DNA from: Oxalobacteraceae bacterium
GTDB taxonomy: Bacteria > Pseudomonadota > Gammaproteobacteria > Burkholderiales > Burkholderiaceae_D
Direction of reading: 5' to 3'
NCBI GenBank assembly: GCA_947487325.1
Contig: CANKWG010000124.1
Coordinates: forward strand, 1-6,955
DNA length: 6,955 bases
Shown: piece after piece, positions 5,965 to 6,955 of the stretch
How positions within the stretch are numbered: the stretch's first letter is position 1
How the letters are laid out: each line of letters opens with the position of its first letter
Translations under genes and position numbers: made by a program
Notes under the pieces: model-generated
The model's database searches: none
Seen by the model: only the letters and a program-made list of their open reading frames with translations
Told to the model about the DNA's origin: nothing

Positions 5965-5985
5965 GCAATCTCCTGAGATGGGGCG

Positions 5986-6630
5986 TTATTTCAAATGAAC
6001 GTGAATGCCATAGTCGGCTAACAGAGTGCTGTTGCGCGAGGCCTGCTGAGAGAATCTGCACCGTGAGGCCTCGACGATAGCTGCCAGTTCGGACGAAGCG
6101 ACAGCGAAATCTGCGTTGATAATAACATAGTCGAATTCAGGGGCGTGGGCGATCTCTCCCGCTGCGGCCTTTACTCTGCGAGCAATGACTTCTTCTGCGT
6201 CCTGACCGCGTGCGCGTAATCTTTCCTCGAGCGTGGCAATTGATGGCGGCAAAATGAAAATACCGACTGCATCGGGGAAATATTGACGCACCTGCTGCGC
6301 ACCTTGCCAATCGATTTCAAGCAGCACATCTTTGCCGGCCTGCATATTTTCTTCAATCACAAGACGTGATGTGCCGTAAAAATTGCCGTGCACTTTCGCG
6401 GATTCCAGAAACTCACCGTTGCGCTCCCGCTCCAGAAATTCTGCTTCGCTTACGAAAAAATACTCGCGCCCATGCAACTCGCCAGGACGCGGCGCGCGGG
6501 TCGTGAAAGAAACCGAGAGATGCAGCGAACTATCTCGGGCCATCAGCTCCCTGACCAGCGATGATTTGCCAGCACCGGAAGGTGCAGCGACCACAAACAG
6601 GCTGCCAGCGTGTGCGAAATTTTTGGACAT
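5986..6630 (-). CDS. gmk: Guanylate kinase
   Basis: This cytoplasmic enzyme phosphorylates GMP to GDP with ATP, the step feeding GTP synthesis and GMP salvage. The 214-residue product carries the P-loop APSGAGKSS at residues 16-24. The GMP-binding segment SFTTRAPRPGE starts at 41, with HGREYFF at 53-59. Further on are VHGNFYGTS, the DVLLEIDWQGAQQV segment holding the conserved D-WQGA, and the lid region RLRARGQDAEEVIARR. Length matches the family (about 205-215). The ATG at 6630 is the only start close to the P-loop; its upstream sequence (GAGCAACGTCCTC) has no good Shine-Dalgarno sequence. It is followed by rpoZ after 21 bases. In many bacteria guanylate kinase is inhibited by (p)ppGpp, linking it to spoT; that cannot be read from this sequence. 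Confidence 0.96.
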   Translation of the reverse strand: MSKNFAHAGSLFVVAAPSGAGKSSLVRELMARDSSLHLSVSFTTRAPRPGELHGREYFFVSEAEFLERERNGEFLESAKVHGNFYGTSRLVIEENMQAGKDVLLEIDWQGAQQVRQYFPDAVGIFILPPSIATLEERLRARGQDAEEVIARRVKAAAGEIAHAPEFDYVIINADFAVASSELAAIVEASRCRFSQQASRNSTLLADYGIHVHLK

Positions 6631-6683
6631 GAGGACGTTGCTCTAAATGGCAGTGGTTTCAGTACCCGACAGGGCCACGCTTA

Positions 6684-6758
6684 TTCAAGGTTTTCTTATT
6701 CAAGGCTTTCTTGTTCAAGGCTTTCTTGTTCAAGGCTTTATTACTCAAGATTTTGTAC
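6684..6758. repeat. Five-unit 15-base tandem repeat across the yicC stop codon
   Basis: Units start at 6684, 6699, 6714, 6729 and 6744. Units 2 and 3 are identical (TTCAAGGCTTTCTTG); units 1 and 4 differ by two or three bases; unit 5 (CTCAAGATTTTGTAC) is the most diverged and lies over the last codons of yicC. On the minus strand, in the yicC frame, the units read N-L-E-stop-stop, then S-L-E-Q-E twice, S-L-E-stop-E, and N-L-E-stop, so the array looks like a copied yicC end. The units also contain TTGAA(C/T), similar to a -35 box. The copy at 6688-6683 could pair with TACTGA (6664-6659, 18-base spacing) as a weak gmk promoter, but this is doubtful. Confidence 0.85.
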
Positions 6759-6955
6759 TTGCTCACGCATTTGTTCAATCAGCAGTTTCATTTGCATCGA
6801 TGCCTCGGACAATTCCTTGACCGCTGCTTTGGATCCCAGCGTATTAGCTTCGCGGTTGAGCTCTTGCATCATGAAATCCAGTCGTTTGCCCACCTGACCG
6901 CCTTTTTTAAGAATCGCGCGCGTCTCGGTCAGATGTCCCGACAGGCGCGTGAGCT
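6741..6955 (-). CDS. yicC: YicC/YloC family endoribonuclease-type protein, C-terminal 70 codons (5' part outside window)
   Basis: Read on the minus strand from the window edge, the frame gives LTRLSGHLTETRAILKKG, then GKRLDFMMQELNREANTLGSK, and ends IEQMREQVQNLE with TAA at 6743-6741. The RLDFMMQE(L/F)NRE(A/S)NTL block and the IEQMREQ(V/I)QN(L/I)E end match E. coli YicC almost residue for residue. This family has been linked to stress survival and, more recently, to RNA cleavage with effects on small-RNA stability; the function here is inferred from the family. It lies upstream of gmk in the same direction, 110 bases away, an order common in proteobacteria. The last codons lie within a 15-base tandem repeat array. 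Confidence 0.92.
   Translation of the reverse strand, partial: LTRLSGHLTETRAILKKGGQVGKRLDFMMQELNREANTLGSKAAVKELSEASMQMKLLIEQMREQVQNLE

Noticed and set aside
6610..6897. Plus-strand 95-residue ORF with repeated YSRLSCSRL-type pentapeptides
   Set aside because: The repeated peptide comes from reading the 15-base tandem array antisense to yicC. The yicC frame on the other strand is clearly the coding one, and no ribosome binding site or family match supports the plus-strand frame.

Overview
The window reads as ordinary chromosome of a betaproteobacterium, most likely of the order Burkholderiales. The protein family versions support this: a 67-residue RNA polymerase omega subunit, a GreB with an acidic N-terminal extension, an RlmJ beginning MFSYRHGFHAGNHADVLKH, and a DUF3422 membrane-anchored protein. 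The gene order is yicC-gmk-rpoZ-spoT facing rlmJ-greB-DUF3422. A family such as Oxalobacteraceae is only a guess. There is no sign of a phage, insertion sequence, CRISPR array, RNA gene or defence island.

Layout. Positions 1-126 (+) are the last 41 codons of isocitrate lyase (aceA). Positions 127-561 contain no credible gene. They hold a dense set of short palindromes and repeats: a strong hairpin, a perfect 18-base palindrome, two near-identical 22-base hairpins, a REP-like element, a tandem 18-mer and a bidirectional intrinsic terminator, followed by a probable promoter. Next on the plus strand come rlmJ (23S rRNA m6A2030 methyltransferase) and greB (transcript cleavage factor), which overlap by 4 bases, then a DUF3422 gene. 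From 3477 onward everything is on the minus strand, read right to left: the 3' end of yicC, gmk (guanylate kinase), rpoZ (omega) and a bifunctional Rel/SpoT (p)ppGpp synthetase/hydrolase. The two gene groups converge around 3397-3476, where a hairpin lies inside the end of the DUF3422 gene.

How the genes work together. gmk-rpoZ-spoT is a stringent-response and GTP-homeostasis cluster. Gmk makes GDP from GMP and in many bacteria is inhibited by (p)ppGpp. Omega carries the N-terminal MAR motif that forms part of ppGpp site 1 on RNA polymerase. Rel/SpoT makes and degrades the alarmone. GreB acts in the same RNA polymerase secondary channel used by DksA. RlmJ and YicC belong to ribosome and RNA metabolism.

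I did not find a convincing new system. The points most worth a second look are: a 15-base tandem repeat array that starts at the yicC stop codon and repeats its last codons in frame; the hairpin cluster after aceA; the terminator-like element inside the DUF3422 coding end; and the CorA-like topology of the uncharacterised DUF3422 protein.
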